DNA of 64,000 bases from Jejuia sp049889775 (GCA_049889775.1 JBMHCT010000021.1:1-64000); one strand, 5' to 3'; positions 44,197 to 53,819 are shown, counted from the first letter of the stretch. Numbers and translations are program-made. The notes: generated by a model not told the origin, from the sequence alone.

Positions 44197-45516
44197 ATGA
44201 ACGACAATATCATCATAATTTTGGCAGCTGTAATTTTTGCTGCAATTGGCTTTTTTTTGGGCAATTATTTTTCAAAACTGAAGAATAAGAGCGAACAAAG
44301 TAGCTTAGAAGAACGGCAAAATCAAATGCAGTTGACTATTGATGAGCTCAAACAAAATCTAAATAAAATTGAACAAGAACGTGAAGAAATACGTCGTGAA
44401 AAAGATTTTTTAAATACGGAATTAGCGAGAAAAAATTCAGAATACGAGAATCTACAAGAGCAAAACTTAAAACGCGATAAAGAACTTGAAGAACGGCAGG
44501 AGCAATTACGTAAGGATTTTGAATTACTTGCTAATAAAATTCTCGAAGAAAAGTCGAATAAATTTACCGAACAGAATAAGGAAAATATTAAGAATATTTT
44601 AAATCCGTTACAGGAGAAAATCCAAGGCTTTGAGAAAAAGGTTGAAGCATCTCAGAAGGAAAGTATTAGTATGCATTCTGCATTAAAAGAACAGTTATTG
44701 GGATTGAAAGACCTCAACCAACAAATGACCAAGGAAGCCACTAATTTAACCCGCGCTTTGAAAGGCGACAGTAAAATGCAAGGGAATTGGGGCGAATTGG
44801 TATTGGAGAGAGTTTTGGAAAAATCTGGCTTGGAAAAAGACCGCGAGTATTTTGTACAGCAAAGTTTCACTCGTATTGATAATTCTCGTGTTATGCCTGA
44901 TGTAGTGCTACATCTTCCTGATGGTAAAAAGATGATTATTGACTCTAAAGTATCATTAACCGACTACGAGCGGATGGTAAATGCTGATGAAGACAGTAGA
45001 CCGCAATTTTTGAAAGCCCATGTAAACTCTATCAGAAAACATGTAGAGCAATTGTCGGCCAAGAATTATCAAGATTTATACGATATAGAGTCTCCTGATT
45101 TTGTACTCATGTTTATACCTATTGAACCAGCTTTTGCTGTTGTTGTGAATGAAGACAACACCATTTACAACAAAGCTTTTGAAAAGAATATTGTCATCGT
45201 AACACCTGCTACTCTTTTGGCTACACTTCGTACTATAGACACTATGTGGAATAATGAAAAGCAACAACGTAATGCCATTGAAATCGCAAGACAAGCTGGC
45301 GCACTTTATGATAAATTTGAAGGTTTGGTAAGTGATTTGACCGGTGTTGGCAAAAAGATTGATGCTGCTAAAAATGATTATTCTGCCGCTATGAACAAGT
45401 TAGTTGACGGACGTGGCAATCTCATTACCAGTGTTGAAAAACTTAAAAAAATGGGAGCTAAAGCAAAAAAATCACTTCCTGAAGCTATTATCAAACGTGC
45501 TGAAGAGGATATATAG
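44197..45516 (+). CDS. rmuC: DNA recombination protein RmuC
   Basis: 439 residues. An N-terminal membrane helix (IIIILAAVIFAAIGFFLG) leads into a long coiled coil (about 30-130). The RmuC core (about 140-400) contains GNWGELVLERVLEKSGL near 196, DVVLHLPDGKKMIIDSKVSL near 236 and LMFIPIEPAF near 302. RmuC limits inversions at short inverted repeats in E. coli, which is notable in a genome this rich in such repeats. It is a nuclease-like protein with unknown exact activity. Confidence 0.93.
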   Translation: MNDNIIIILAAVIFAAIGFFLGNYFSKLKNKSEQSSLEERQNQMQLTIDELKQNLNKIEQEREEIRREKDFLNTELARKNSEYENLQEQNLKRDKELEERQEQLRKDFELLANKILEEKSNKFTEQNKENIKNILNPLQEKIQGFEKKVEASQKESISMHSALKEQLLGLKDLNQQMTKEATNLTRALKGDSKMQGNWGELVLERVLEKSGLEKDREYFVQQSFTRIDNSRVMPDVVLHLPDGKKMIIDSKVSLTDYERMVNADEDSRPQFLKAHVNSIRKHVEQLSAKNYQDLYDIESPDFVLMFIPIEPAFAVVVNEDNTIYNKAFEKNIVIVTPATLLATLRTIDTMWNNEKQQRNAIEIARQAGALYDKFEGLVSDLTGVGKKIDAAKNDYSAAMNKLVDGRGNLITSVEKLKKMGAKAKKSLPEAIIKRAEEDI

Positions 45517-45524
45517 CTTTCTAA

Positions 45525-45602
45525 TTATCACATATTAATGTGATAAATTTGTTTATCATACAAATATGTGATATATTTGTTTATCACATAAATACGTGAT
45601 AT
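45525..45602 (+). promoter_or_regulatory. Three 28-bp-spaced dyad operators covering the satD promoter
   Basis: Three dyads of two 9-base arms around 4 bases start at 45525, 45553 and 45581, exactly 28 bases apart. The first is TTATCACAT-ATTA-ATGTGATAA, the third is nearly the same, and the second has a changed left arm. A promoter lies inside: TTTG at 45548-45551, 20 bases, TATATTTG at 45572-45579. A protein bound to the dyads would block it. The SatD protein encoded 2 bases downstream has a helix-turn-helix and is the natural candidate. Confidence 0.75.
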
Positions 45603-45603
45603 C

Positions 45604-46227
45604 ATGATTACAAGTGTTATTACTGGCGACATTATAAAATCTCGAAATCAAAATGATCCAAATATTTGGTTAGATACGCTTAAACAAACTTTATCTAATC
45701 TCAGTTCAGAAAAAAAATATTGGGATATTTATAGAGGAGATAGTTTTCAAATAGAAATAAGAGATTATCTAGCTAGTTTTATTTGTGCCGTTTATTTAAA
45801 AGCATGTATTAAATCCATAAAAGGTCTAGATGTTAGGTTAGCCATAGGAATTGGGGATAAAACTTACAATGGAGAAAAAGTATCAGAATCTACAGGCGAA
45901 GCCTTTATACTTTCGGGTGAAACCTTGGAATCCTTAAAAAAGGAAAAACAAAATTTAAGAGTACAAACTACAAATTTTGATTTAGATCTAGAATTGAATT
46001 TATATTTTAAATTAGCTCTAATAGCTATGGATAATTGGACGGTAAATACGGCGGAGATTGTAAAATTGAGCATTGAAAACCCAGATGCATTGCAAAGTGA
46101 ATTAGGGAAAATAATTGGTATAAATCAAAACGCCGTGAGTATGCGACAAAAAAGAGCTTATTTAAGTGAAATAAATGAACTAGATTTAATGTACAGGGAA
46201 AAAATATATGACCATATAACATTATGA
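45604..46227 (+). CDS. SatD-like protein: cyclase-like domain plus HTH
   Basis: 207 residues resembling the SatD family, whose function is unknown. The N-terminal part (1-110) opens TSVITGDIIKSR (Asp9) and has IYRGDSFQIEI (Asp46), VRLAIGIGD at 77-85 and TGEAFILSGETLE at 97-109. This order mirrors the metal-binding Asp, GDG, hydrophobic strand and late motif of class III nucleotidyl cyclases, an inference of mine. Residues 150-195 form a helix-turn-helix (LGKIIGINQNAVSMRQKRA) of sigma-region-4 style. Its stop overlaps the ATG of the DUF3307 gene. Likely self-regulated through the dyads upstream. Confidence 0.75.
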   Translation: MITSVITGDIIKSRNQNDPNIWLDTLKQTLSNLSSEKKYWDIYRGDSFQIEIRDYLASFICAVYLKACIKSIKGLDVRLAIGIGDKTYNGEKVSESTGEAFILSGETLESLKKEKQNLRVQTTNFDLDLELNLYFKLALIAMDNWTVNTAEIVKLSIENPDALQSELGKIIGINQNAVSMRQKRAYLSEINELDLMYREKIYDHITL

Positions 46228-46925
46228 TTTTAATAAAACTTCTACTCGCCCATATTCTAGGAGATTTCTTTTTACAACCTACCAAATGGGTAAAAGAGAA
46301 TGAAAAGAAGAAATTAAAATCGCCTAAGCTCTATTTACACACTCTAATTCACATTACCATTACAGCCATATTGCTTTGGGATATAGCACTTTGGCCCGTG
46401 ATTTTAATAATCGGTATGTCGCATTTAATTATAGACGGATTAAAGTTGTCTTTTCAAAAGAAAAAAACAAAGCGCAGGTGGTTTTTTATAGATCAGGTAT
46501 TGCACATTTTAATACTATTTGGATGCTATTTCCTTATTGTAAAGAATAAAGCAAAATTCGATTTTACCATTACTGAAAATAACTTATTACTTATTACTTG
46601 TTTACTGTATTTAACAATTCCAGTATCCATAATTATGAAAACCATTTTTTCAAAGTGGAATATTTCCAAACTCACGAAAAACAATCAATCCCTAGAAGAT
46701 GCTGGCAAATATATTGGTATTTTAGAGCGCGTTTTAGTGTTTATTTTCATTATTGTTAATCATTGGGAAGCCGTTGGCTTTTTAATTACAGCTAAATCTG
46801 TTTTTAGGTTTGGAGATTTAAAAGAATCTAAAACCAGACAACTCACAGAATACGTTTTAATTGGCACTTTAATTAGCTTTGGAATTGCAATACTAACTGG
46901 TATATTGTTTACCACATTAACTTAA
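46224..46925 (+). CDS. DUF3307 membrane protein
   Basis: 233 residues with about six membrane helices. Its N-terminus (LLAHILGDFFLQPTKWVKEN) with conserved Asp and Gln and the LYLHTLIHI and MSHLIIDGLKL segments mark DUF3307. Conserved His and Asp residues in or near membrane helices hint at metal or substrate binding. It overlaps satD by 4 bases (ATGA), so the two are translated together. This SatD-DUF3307 pair occurs in other genomes, but the function is unknown. Confidence 0.85.
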   Translation: MILIKLLLAHILGDFFLQPTKWVKENEKKKLKSPKLYLHTLIHITITAILLWDIALWPVILIIGMSHLIIDGLKLSFQKKKTKRRWFFIDQVLHILILFGCYFLIVKNKAKFDFTITENNLLLITCLLYLTIPVSIIMKTIFSKWNISKLTKNNQSLEDAGKYIGILERVLVFIFIIVNHWEAVGFLITAKSVFRFGDLKESKTRQLTEYVLIGTLISFGIAILTGILFTTLT

Positions 46926-46929
46926 AACA

Positions 46930-47466
46930 ATGTTCAAGCACCCAACAGAATCTCAAGTTACAATTACTCAATTAATGTTGCCATCACATTCCAACTTTAG
47001 TGGAAAAATACATGGAGGACATATTTTGAATTTGATGGATCAAATTGCATTTGCTTGTGCCTCTAAACATTCTCAGCATTATTGTGTTACTGCATCGGTA
47101 AATAGAGTAGATTTCTTAAATCCTATTGAAGTTGGTGAATTGGTTACCCTCAAGGCCTCAGTTAATTATACAGGACGAACATCCATGGTTGTTGGGCTAC
47201 GGGTAGAATCTGAAAACATTCAAACAGGTAAAGTAAAGCATTGTAATTCTTCATATTTCACTATGGTCGCCAAGGATGAGAATGGCAATAACGCTAAAGT
47301 TCCCGGAATTATTTTAGATTCTGAGCAAGCTATCAGAAGGTTTTCAAGAAGTATTGTAAGGCAACAACAAGCAAAACACCGCTCTACAAAATTTAACGCT
47401 TCGGAGTTTAAAATTGAAGAATATTTAGATATTCTTAAAGAACATAATGCTAAAATTGATCTTTAG
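46930..47466 (+). CDS. Acyl-CoA thioesterase, hotdog fold
   Basis: 178 residues with the hotdog opening GKIHGGHILNLMDQIAFACA near 21 and the strand pair CVTASVNRVDFLNPIEVGE. These match the YciA/BFIT-like acyl-CoA thioesterases that release CoA from acyl chains. A basic C-terminal tail (about 135-178) extends beyond the core. It follows the DUF3307 gene by 4 bases and is probably in the same transcript, though a functional link is not evident. Confidence 0.88.
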   Translation: MFKHPTESQVTITQLMLPSHSNFSGKIHGGHILNLMDQIAFACASKHSQHYCVTASVNRVDFLNPIEVGELVTLKASVNYTGRTSMVVGLRVESENIQTGKVKHCNSSYFTMVAKDENGNNAKVPGIILDSEQAIRRFSRSIVRQQQAKHRSTKFNASEFKIEEYLDILKEHNAKIDL

Positions 47467-47499
47467 CTTTCGGATTCTACTATAATAAATATCAGCAAA

Positions 47500-49713
47500 T
47501 TATAGTTTCACAAATTTCTGAATTGATTCTGATAAGTGTGTTTTTACTTTCAGAAAGTATAAACCACTTTTAAGGTCTGAAACATTAATCGCATCCTGAC
47601 GAGGTAATGCTTTTGCCACAACCAGTTTTCCACTAATATCGTAAACCTCAATTTTATTTATACTAGAATCATCTCTGTTAAAAGAAATATTTAAATAATC
47701 TTTAACTGGATTGGGGTAAATATTGAAAACCGACTTCAAACTTTGCTCATCTTGAGACAATGTAGCAGAGACATACACGCCATAATCGTCCGCCCTTTGA
47801 GCAAAACCAGTACCACAAATTGTTGGTGGTCCATCCGCTTCCGATACTACTCTCATTCTTAAAAGTTGGTTGACAACTGCATTTGAAGGAGGCGTTACAT
47901 TAACTGATACAGCATGTGAACCAGCAGAATTATCAGGAACATTGTCTGTTAAAACCATTTCGTCATCTCCATTACTGTTTGAAGTTTCAAAACTACCATT
48001 GTTATCCCAATCAATCCAAACTTCCAAAAATTGCGATCTTGAATTGATAGAGCTATAGGAAACATTCAAATTATAAGATGCACCCTCGGATAACGCAGTA
48101 TTGTAAGAGCAGCTAAAGTCTTGTGTTGCACCAGAAGGGATAAAGGTACTTGTGGTGTTACTAAGAGTATTAAATGAAACATTAGTTACTCCAATACCAA
48201 AATTACCGTTACTATTTTGGCTACCGAAAGAACAACCTGAAACAGCACCATTACTGACCACAATATAATTTGGCTGAGTTAAATTTGTTGTACCATGAAC
48301 ATTGGTTATAGATAGCGACACATTGTAAGTACCGCCGTTGTTAAATATGATTGTTGGATTTTGTTCTGTTGAGGTATATGGTGTGTCTACCCCATTATCA
48401 AAACTCCATAAAAACGAAATATCATCATAGCCATTATTTGTGTAACTATTTGGAGTACAAGTTGAAGTGTCTGTAAATGTTATAGAACTACCAAGACATG
48501 CAGTACTGGACGATGAACTAAAGGCTACATTGGCTGTTGCAGCTGGCGTTAGCCCAGGACTTGACAAAAAAGAAGACCGTGTTCCATTTAGGGCAGTTAA
48601 AGCAACAGCTCTTTGCCCGCCAGTGAACTCAGTTGGGCAACCTGTATAATCCATATAATTATGCATATGATCTTGGTGTGTGCCAGAATTTCTAGTAAAT
48701 CCAGTGTCAGGATTTATAATTTCATTGAACGTTGCATCACATGTATTAGCATCACTATTATTACAATCAAAATATATTGAATCACCTGAGCCATCTTCAA
48801 TATCAATAGTCCTAATATGACTTGGTGTATCTGCAATACCATCGTCACCACATTGATCACCAACGCCATCACTATCAGAATCATCACCATCAAATGTATG
48901 CGGCAAATTAAAGGAGTGACCCATTTCATGAGCCCATATTGATGAATCTTCATTTAAGAAAGAACATATCAATACCACTGATCCATCATAGGCTTGACCA
49001 TGTGCGGACGCATAATAGGCGTAACCGGCAGTAAAAGAGCCTCCACTAGTACAATTTGCATCATTAATTTCATCAACCAACCAAACATTATAATATTTAG
49101 TAGGATCCCAAATACTATACTCTTTAAGCGAATTTATACCGCCTTGAGAGTCGTAATCTTCAAGCCCTGTACCAGAACTACCAAATTTAACGCCTTCATT
49201 GGCATAATCTGTTACACCACTCATATCCACTCTATTAATACCATTTGTGCAATTGCCACTTTCATCCTGTACGGCCAGTGCGAACTCAATTTGCATATCT
49301 ACACCATCTCCATCTCCATTGGAACCGCTTACTTTACGCCAGTAATTATTTAAATATTTTATACCAAGCTTTATATTTTCATCTGAAATATTAGTTCCCG
49401 AACCAACAGCTTCTCCTTTATGCATTACATGTACCACAATAGGTATTTGTGCAATACCATTAGCTAAAACTGACTTTTGAGAAGATACTTTTTGAATTGT
49501 ACTTAAAGTTTTTTGATGACGGGATTTGTACTGAGCATCTGTCCCCATCATCTTTTTATGTTTAAGATCCGTACCACAAAAATCATGATTATAAAGATGG
49601 GTATTAGATCTTATAATCTCTTTTAAATTTTGTCCATAACTGGTATTTAAAGAACACGAAAAGACTAAAATAAAAGCTAAAAAGGTTAAGTAATTTTTCA
49701 TCTTAAAAAGCAA
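47500..49713 (-). CDS. M43-type metalloprotease with T9SS sorting domain
   Basis: 737 residues with a signal peptide ending SYGQ. The protease domain has HEMGHSFNLPH (zinc ligands) near 262 and MDYTGCP near 353 as the Met-turn, typical of the pappalysin-like M43 family. A PKD-like domain (about 400-490) and a GEVED-type domain (WIDWDNNGSF near 577) follow. The last 75 residues (IYPNPVKDYLNISF, ISGKLV, GLYFLKV) are the type IX secretion sorting domain. It is exported to the surface or medium to digest protein. A stretch of Asp/Ser/Gly calcium-type repeats lies near 283. Confidence 0.9.
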   Translation of the reverse strand: MLFKMKNYLTFLAFILVFSCSLNTSYGQNLKEIIRSNTHLYNHDFCGTDLKHKKMMGTDAQYKSRHQKTLSTIQKVSSQKSVLANGIAQIPIVVHVMHKGEAVGSGTNISDENIKLGIKYLNNYWRKVSGSNGDGDGVDMQIEFALAVQDESGNCTNGINRVDMSGVTDYANEGVKFGSSGTGLEDYDSQGGINSLKEYSIWDPTKYYNVWLVDEINDANCTSGGSFTAGYAYYASAHGQAYDGSVVLICSFLNEDSSIWAHEMGHSFNLPHTFDGDDSDSDGVGDQCGDDGIADTPSHIRTIDIEDGSGDSIYFDCNNSDANTCDATFNEIINPDTGFTRNSGTHQDHMHNYMDYTGCPTEFTGGQRAVALTALNGTRSSFLSSPGLTPAATANVAFSSSSSTACLGSSITFTDTSTCTPNSYTNNGYDDISFLWSFDNGVDTPYTSTEQNPTIIFNNGGTYNVSLSITNVHGTTNLTQPNYIVVSNGAVSGCSFGSQNSNGNFGIGVTNVSFNTLSNTTSTFIPSGATQDFSCSYNTALSEGASYNLNVSYSSINSRSQFLEVWIDWDNNGSFETSNSNGDDEMVLTDNVPDNSAGSHAVSVNVTPPSNAVVNQLLRMRVVSEADGPPTICGTGFAQRADDYGVYVSATLSQDEQSLKSVFNIYPNPVKDYLNISFNRDDSSINKIEVYDISGKLVVAKALPRQDAINVSDLKSGLYFLKVKTHLSESIQKFVKL

Positions 49714-49946
49714 AGTTTAGGTTATTTGGGTACGCTAATATAGCTTTTTATTGTAAATTACCGATAAAACAACCTATTTTAACGATGAAATACATTAATA
49801 TAGCAGTTCGCTTAGTTATTCTTAAACACCTTTTAACTCGAAAAAATAAATGGAAAATATATTTTTGGTAACAAACAGTACTGAACAATAAGACAATAAT
49901 GTATTAATAGGTCTTTTTTAAGCAATTGTTATAACGGACAGATAAT

Positions 49947-50558
49947 TTACGACTTTATAAATCGCTTGGTTATATGTGCATCCTTTGCTGAAATCTTTAT
50001 TAAATAAATTCCTGGACTTAAATTAGAAACACTTAGAACACTAGATCTTTGTTCTAATTTGGCTTGCTTTACTTTGTTTCCTAGCACGTTAAATATTTCA
50101 TACCTAAGTTTATTAACATTAATAGGCATATTTATATGTAATTCATTTTTAACTGGATTTGGATAAAGAGATATATTATTAAATACATCAAAAGTTTCTG
50201 TACTTAATGTACCATCGGCCACCACAGTAATAGTACCAAACATATTGCCAGAATGTGGCGTACACACAAATGTTGTGGTCCCCTCTTGATTAAATGTATA
50301 ACTAAAATTAATCCCCAGATTACTTGTTAGTGAACTGGCGAAGGTTTCGGTGCCTCCTGTTGCAACAACATTGTGCGTTCCAGTGGCGTACCAGTTCCAT
50401 TGTACAGTATCGCCAACTTCTATGGTCCTAGCGGTATTAGCATTACCAAACGCGGTAGGTGTAGAATTAAAGCTCCAATCTACTGTGATGGTTTGCGTAG
50501 TTTGAGAAAAGCCTAGGGAAGTGACCAAAAGACATAGAAAAAGTAATTGTTTTACCAT
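49947..50558 (-). CDS. Secreted cupredoxin with T9SS sorting domain
   Basis: 203 residues. A signal peptide ends LGFSQ. Residues 22-112 form a plastocyanin/azurin-like domain with copper ligands visible: His in TGTHNVVATGG, then Cys, His and Met in VCTPHSGNMFG. A short linker leads to a T9SS sorting domain (SLYPNPVKNELHINM, LSPGIYLIKIS). It is a small blue-copper-like protein displayed or released by T9SS, perhaps an electron carrier. It stands alone between the M43 protease gene and carB, both on the same strand. Confidence 0.88.
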   Translation of the reverse strand: MVKQLLFLCLLVTSLGFSQTTQTITVDWSFNSTPTAFGNANTARTIEVGDTVQWNWYATGTHNVVATGGTETFASSLTSNLGINFSYTFNQEGTTTFVCTPHSGNMFGTITVVADGTLSTETFDVFNNISLYPNPVKNELHINMPINVNKLRYEIFNVLGNKVKQAKLEQRSSVLSVSNLSPGIYLIKISAKDAHITKRFIKS

Positions 50559-50626
50559 AGCATAATTTTTACACTAAGTTATAAAATTATATAACACAAT
50601 CATTTAGTAGCTATAACTAAAACAAA

Positions 50627-50664
50627 AAAATCTCTCTTAGAATTATAATTCTAAGAGAGATTTT
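50627..50664 (-). terminator. Terminator after carB
   Basis: An 18-bp near-perfect stem, AAAATCTCTCTTAGAATT with its complement, lies 25 bases after the carB stop on the minus strand, with a T-rich tail on that side. It is long enough to act in both directions. Confidence 0.8.
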
Positions 50665-50688
50665 ACAAATTGGGCGATTTGAGTTTAA

Positions 50689-53541
50689 TTATTTACTCAA
50701 ATACATTTTTCGTCTTGAATATAAATCGTAAAATTCATCATCTTTCAAGCTATCTATAAATAAAATACTTTCACCTGTACTCTTCATCTCTGGCCCTAAA
50801 GTTTTATCTACATTAGGGAATTTATTAAAAGAGAACACAGGTTGCTTAATGGCATAACCTTCTAGTTGAGGATTGAAATTAAAGTCCTTAACTTTATTCT
50901 CACCCAACATCAATTTCGTTGCGTAGTTTACATAAGGCTCTCCATATGCCTTTGCTATGAACGGTACTGTTCTAGATGCTCTTGGATTTGCTTCAATGAT
51001 ATAAACTTTATCATCTTTTATGGCGAATTGAATATTGATTAATCCAACGGTATTTAATGCCAAAGCAATTTTTTTGGTGTGATCTTTTATTTGTTGCATT
51101 ACAAACTCACCAAGGTTAAATGGAGGCAGCGTTGAATTACTATCACCTGAGTGGATACCACAAGGCTCAATATGTTCCATGATTCCAATGATATACACTT
51201 CTTCACCGTCACAAATCGCATCTGCTTCAGCTTCGATCGCACCTTCTAAATAGTGGTCTAATAACAATTTGTTATTCGGAATCTTATTTAAAAGATCAAT
51301 TACATGTTCTTCCAATTCTTTTTCGTTGATGACAATTTTCATGCCTTGTCCACCAAGTACATAAGACGGTCTTACCAAAATTGGGAAATCTAATTCTTTC
51401 GCCACAGCTATTGCTTCATCAGCAGTTTCGGCAGTATCAAACTGTGGGTAAGGAATGTTATTTTCTTTTAATAATGTAGAAAAACTACCTCTATCTTCGG
51501 CTAAATCTAAAGATTCGAAGCTAGTTCCTATAATTTTAACACCGTAACGTGATAATTTTTCAGCCAGCTTTAAAGCAGTTTGTCCACCTAACTGAACAAT
51601 AACACCTTCTGGTTTTTCATGCTTGATGATGTCATAAATATGTTCCCAAAATACTGGTTCAAAATATAATTTATCAGCAGTATCAAAATCTGTGGAAACC
51701 GTTTCAGGATTACAGTTAATCATGATCGTTTCATACCCACATTCTTTAGCAGCATAAACCCCATGCACACAACAATAATCGAACTCAATACCTTGTCCGA
51801 TACGGTTTGGTCCAGAACCTAGTACTATTATTTTCTTTTTATCTGTAACTACACTTTCATTATCAGAATAACGCTTACCATCAGCAGTTTCCATATCACT
51901 TTCAAATGTAGAATAGTAATAAGGTGTCTTCGCTTCAAATTCGGCAGCACACGTATCCACCAATTTGTAAACACGGTTTATACCTAGTTCTTCTCTTTTA
52001 GAATATACTTGACTTTCTAAACATCCAAGCATATGTGCAATCTGTCTATCTCCATATCCTTTTTGCTTAGCTTCAAGTAGTAATTCCTTATCAATAGTAT
52101 CAATATTGAATGTAGAAATTTCTTTTTCTAAGAAATATAGCTCTTCATATTGTTTTAAGAACCACATATCAATCTTAGTAATTTCGAAAATTCTGCTTAA
52201 TGGAATACCCATTTTTATCGCATCGTAAATGGTAAATACACGATCCCAAGAAGCATGGGTCAACTTCTCAATTACTTCATCGTAATTTGTATTCTCTTTA
52301 CCATCTGCACCAAGCCCATTACGCTTAATCTCAAGGGATTGCGTTGCTTTATGCAAAGCTTCTTGGAAAGAACGTCCAATACCCATCACCTCACCAACAG
52401 CTTTCATTTGAAGTCCTAAAGTTCTATCAGATCCCTCAAACTTATCAAAATTCCAACGTGGTATTTTTACAATAACATAATCTAAAGTTGGTTCAAATAA
52501 TGCAGATGTTGACTTCGTAATTTGGTTACTCAATTCATCCAAACTATAACCCAAAGCCAATTTTGCAGCAATTTTTGCAATTGGATATCCTGTTGCCTTA
52601 CTTGCCAATGCTGAAGAACGGGATACACGTGGATTAATCTCAATAGCGATAATCTCTTCTTTATCATCAGGACTTACCGCAAATTGCACATTACATCCAC
52701 CTGCAAAATCACCAATACTACGCATCATATGTATTGCCATATCACGCATTTTTTGGTAGGTCCTATCACTTAATGTCATAGCTGGAGCCACAGTAATAGA
52801 ATCTCCTGTATGGATTCCCATCGGATCCATATTTTCAATAGAACAGATAATTACCACATTACCATTGGAATCTCTAAGTAGCTCTAACTCATATTCTTTC
52901 CAACCTAAAAGGGCTTTATCAATCATTACTTCATGAATAGGAGAAATCTCCAATCCACGACGCAATAATTTATCAAAATCCTTTTCATCATAAACAATAG
53001 CAGCTCCAGCTCCACCAAGAGTAAACGAAGAACGAATACATAAAGGGAAACCAAACTCTTGCGCAATTTCCTTTCCTTTTAAAAAAGAAGAAGCTGTAGC
53101 TTGTGGCGCCATACCAACACCTATTTCCCCCATTAATTCTCTAAACTGCTCTCTATCTTCTGTAATATTAATGGCATCAATATTAACACCAATCATATCT
53201 ACTCCAAAATCTTCCCAAATACCTTTTTCATCAGCCTCAATAGCCAAATTTAAGGCAGTTTGCCCACCCATGGTTGGTAAAACCGCATCAATTTGAGGAT
53301 GCTCCTTCAAAATCTTAACAATAGATTTTGTGTTTAATGGTAATAAATATACATGATCCGCCATGGAAGGGTCGGTCATGATAGTTGCAGGGTTAGAATT
53401 GATTAATATGGTTTCAATGCCATCTTCTCTTAAAGATCGTAGAGCTTGGGAACCAGAATAATCAAATTCACATGCTTGACCAATAATGATGGGACCAGAA
53501 CCAATAATTAGGATAGACTTTAGTTTAGGATTTTTCGGCAT
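50689..53541 (-). CDS. carB: Carbamoyl phosphate synthase large subunit, short form
   Basis: 950 residues with two ATP-grasp halves: GSGPIIIGQACEFDYSGSQ near 13, and GSGPNRIGQGIEFDYCC near 572. It forms carbamoyl phosphate for pyrimidine and arginine synthesis. Most CarB proteins are about 1070 residues and end in an MGS-like domain that binds UMP and ornithine. This one ends (SRRKMYLSK) before it, so allosteric control must differ. carA is not in this window. Confidence 0.95.
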   Translation of the reverse strand: MPKNPKLKSILIIGSGPIIIGQACEFDYSGSQALRSLREDGIETILINSNPATIMTDPSMADHVYLLPLNTKSIVKILKEHPQIDAVLPTMGGQTALNLAIEADEKGIWEDFGVDMIGVNIDAINITEDREQFRELMGEIGVGMAPQATASSFLKGKEIAQEFGFPLCIRSSFTLGGAGAAIVYDEKDFDKLLRRGLEISPIHEVMIDKALLGWKEYELELLRDSNGNVVIICSIENMDPMGIHTGDSITVAPAMTLSDRTYQKMRDMAIHMMRSIGDFAGGCNVQFAVSPDDKEEIIAIEINPRVSRSSALASKATGYPIAKIAAKLALGYSLDELSNQITKSTSALFEPTLDYVIVKIPRWNFDKFEGSDRTLGLQMKAVGEVMGIGRSFQEALHKATQSLEIKRNGLGADGKENTNYDEVIEKLTHASWDRVFTIYDAIKMGIPLSRIFEITKIDMWFLKQYEELYFLEKEISTFNIDTIDKELLLEAKQKGYGDRQIAHMLGCLESQVYSKREELGINRVYKLVDTCAAEFEAKTPYYYSTFESDMETADGKRYSDNESVVTDKKKIIVLGSGPNRIGQGIEFDYCCVHGVYAAKECGYETIMINCNPETVSTDFDTADKLYFEPVFWEHIYDIIKHEKPEGVIVQLGGQTALKLAEKLSRYGVKIIGTSFESLDLAEDRGSFSTLLKENNIPYPQFDTAETADEAIAVAKELDFPILVRPSYVLGGQGMKIVINEKELEEHVIDLLNKIPNNKLLLDHYLEGAIEAEADAICDGEEVYIIGIMEHIEPCGIHSGDSNSTLPPFNLGEFVMQQIKDHTKKIALALNTVGLINIQFAIKDDKVYIIEANPRASRTVPFIAKAYGEPYVNYATKLMLGENKVKDFNFNPQLEGYAIKQPVFSFNKFPNVDKTLGPEMKSTGESILFIDSLKDDEFYDLYSRRKMYLSK

Positions 53542-53601
53542 TTTTTTTACTCTCTTCTAGTTTTTATAAATCGGTTTGCTAAATTATGTAATAACAAAAC
53601 A

Positions 53602-53635
53602 TAAAAAAAGGCGTTACGCTTAAGCAACACCTTTA
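53602..53635 (-). terminator. Terminator after rpmH
   Basis: On the minus strand an imperfect hairpin (GGTGTTGCTTAAGCGTAACG then CC) is followed by seven T. It lies about 25 bases after the rpmH stop. Confidence 0.7.
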
Positions 53636-53657
53636 AAATATCAACAATTGTTAATCA

Positions 53658-53819
53658 TTATTTTTTATGTCTAGATTCAGATGACACAGACAATTTCTTT
53701 CTTCCTTTAGCTCTTCTTCTAGCAAGCACTTTTCTACCATTAGCAGAAGCCATTCTTTCTCTAAAACCGTGCTTGTTTCTTCTTTTTCTTTTAGAAGGCT
53801 GAAACGTTCTTTTACTCAT
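53658..53819 (-). CDS. rpmH: 50S ribosomal protein L34
   Basis: 53 residues, MSKRTFQPSKRKRRNKHGFR and on, with RMASANGRKVLARRRAKGRK, an unmistakable L34, then a Ser/Lys tail. It is a very basic protein of the large subunit, near the exit tunnel. The complementary frame across this segment is only a shadow. A strong promoter lies upstream and a terminator downstream, so it is a single-gene unit. rpmH often neighbours rnpA or dnaA in bacteria; neither is seen here. Confidence 0.97.
   Translation of the reverse strand: MSKRTFQPSKRKRRNKHGFRERMASANGRKVLARRRAKGRKKLSVSSESRHKK

Noticed and set aside
48994..49353. 119-residue ORF opposite the M43 protease gene
   Set aside because: It is a shadow of the real gene on the other strand; the protease has clear motifs and a signal peptide.
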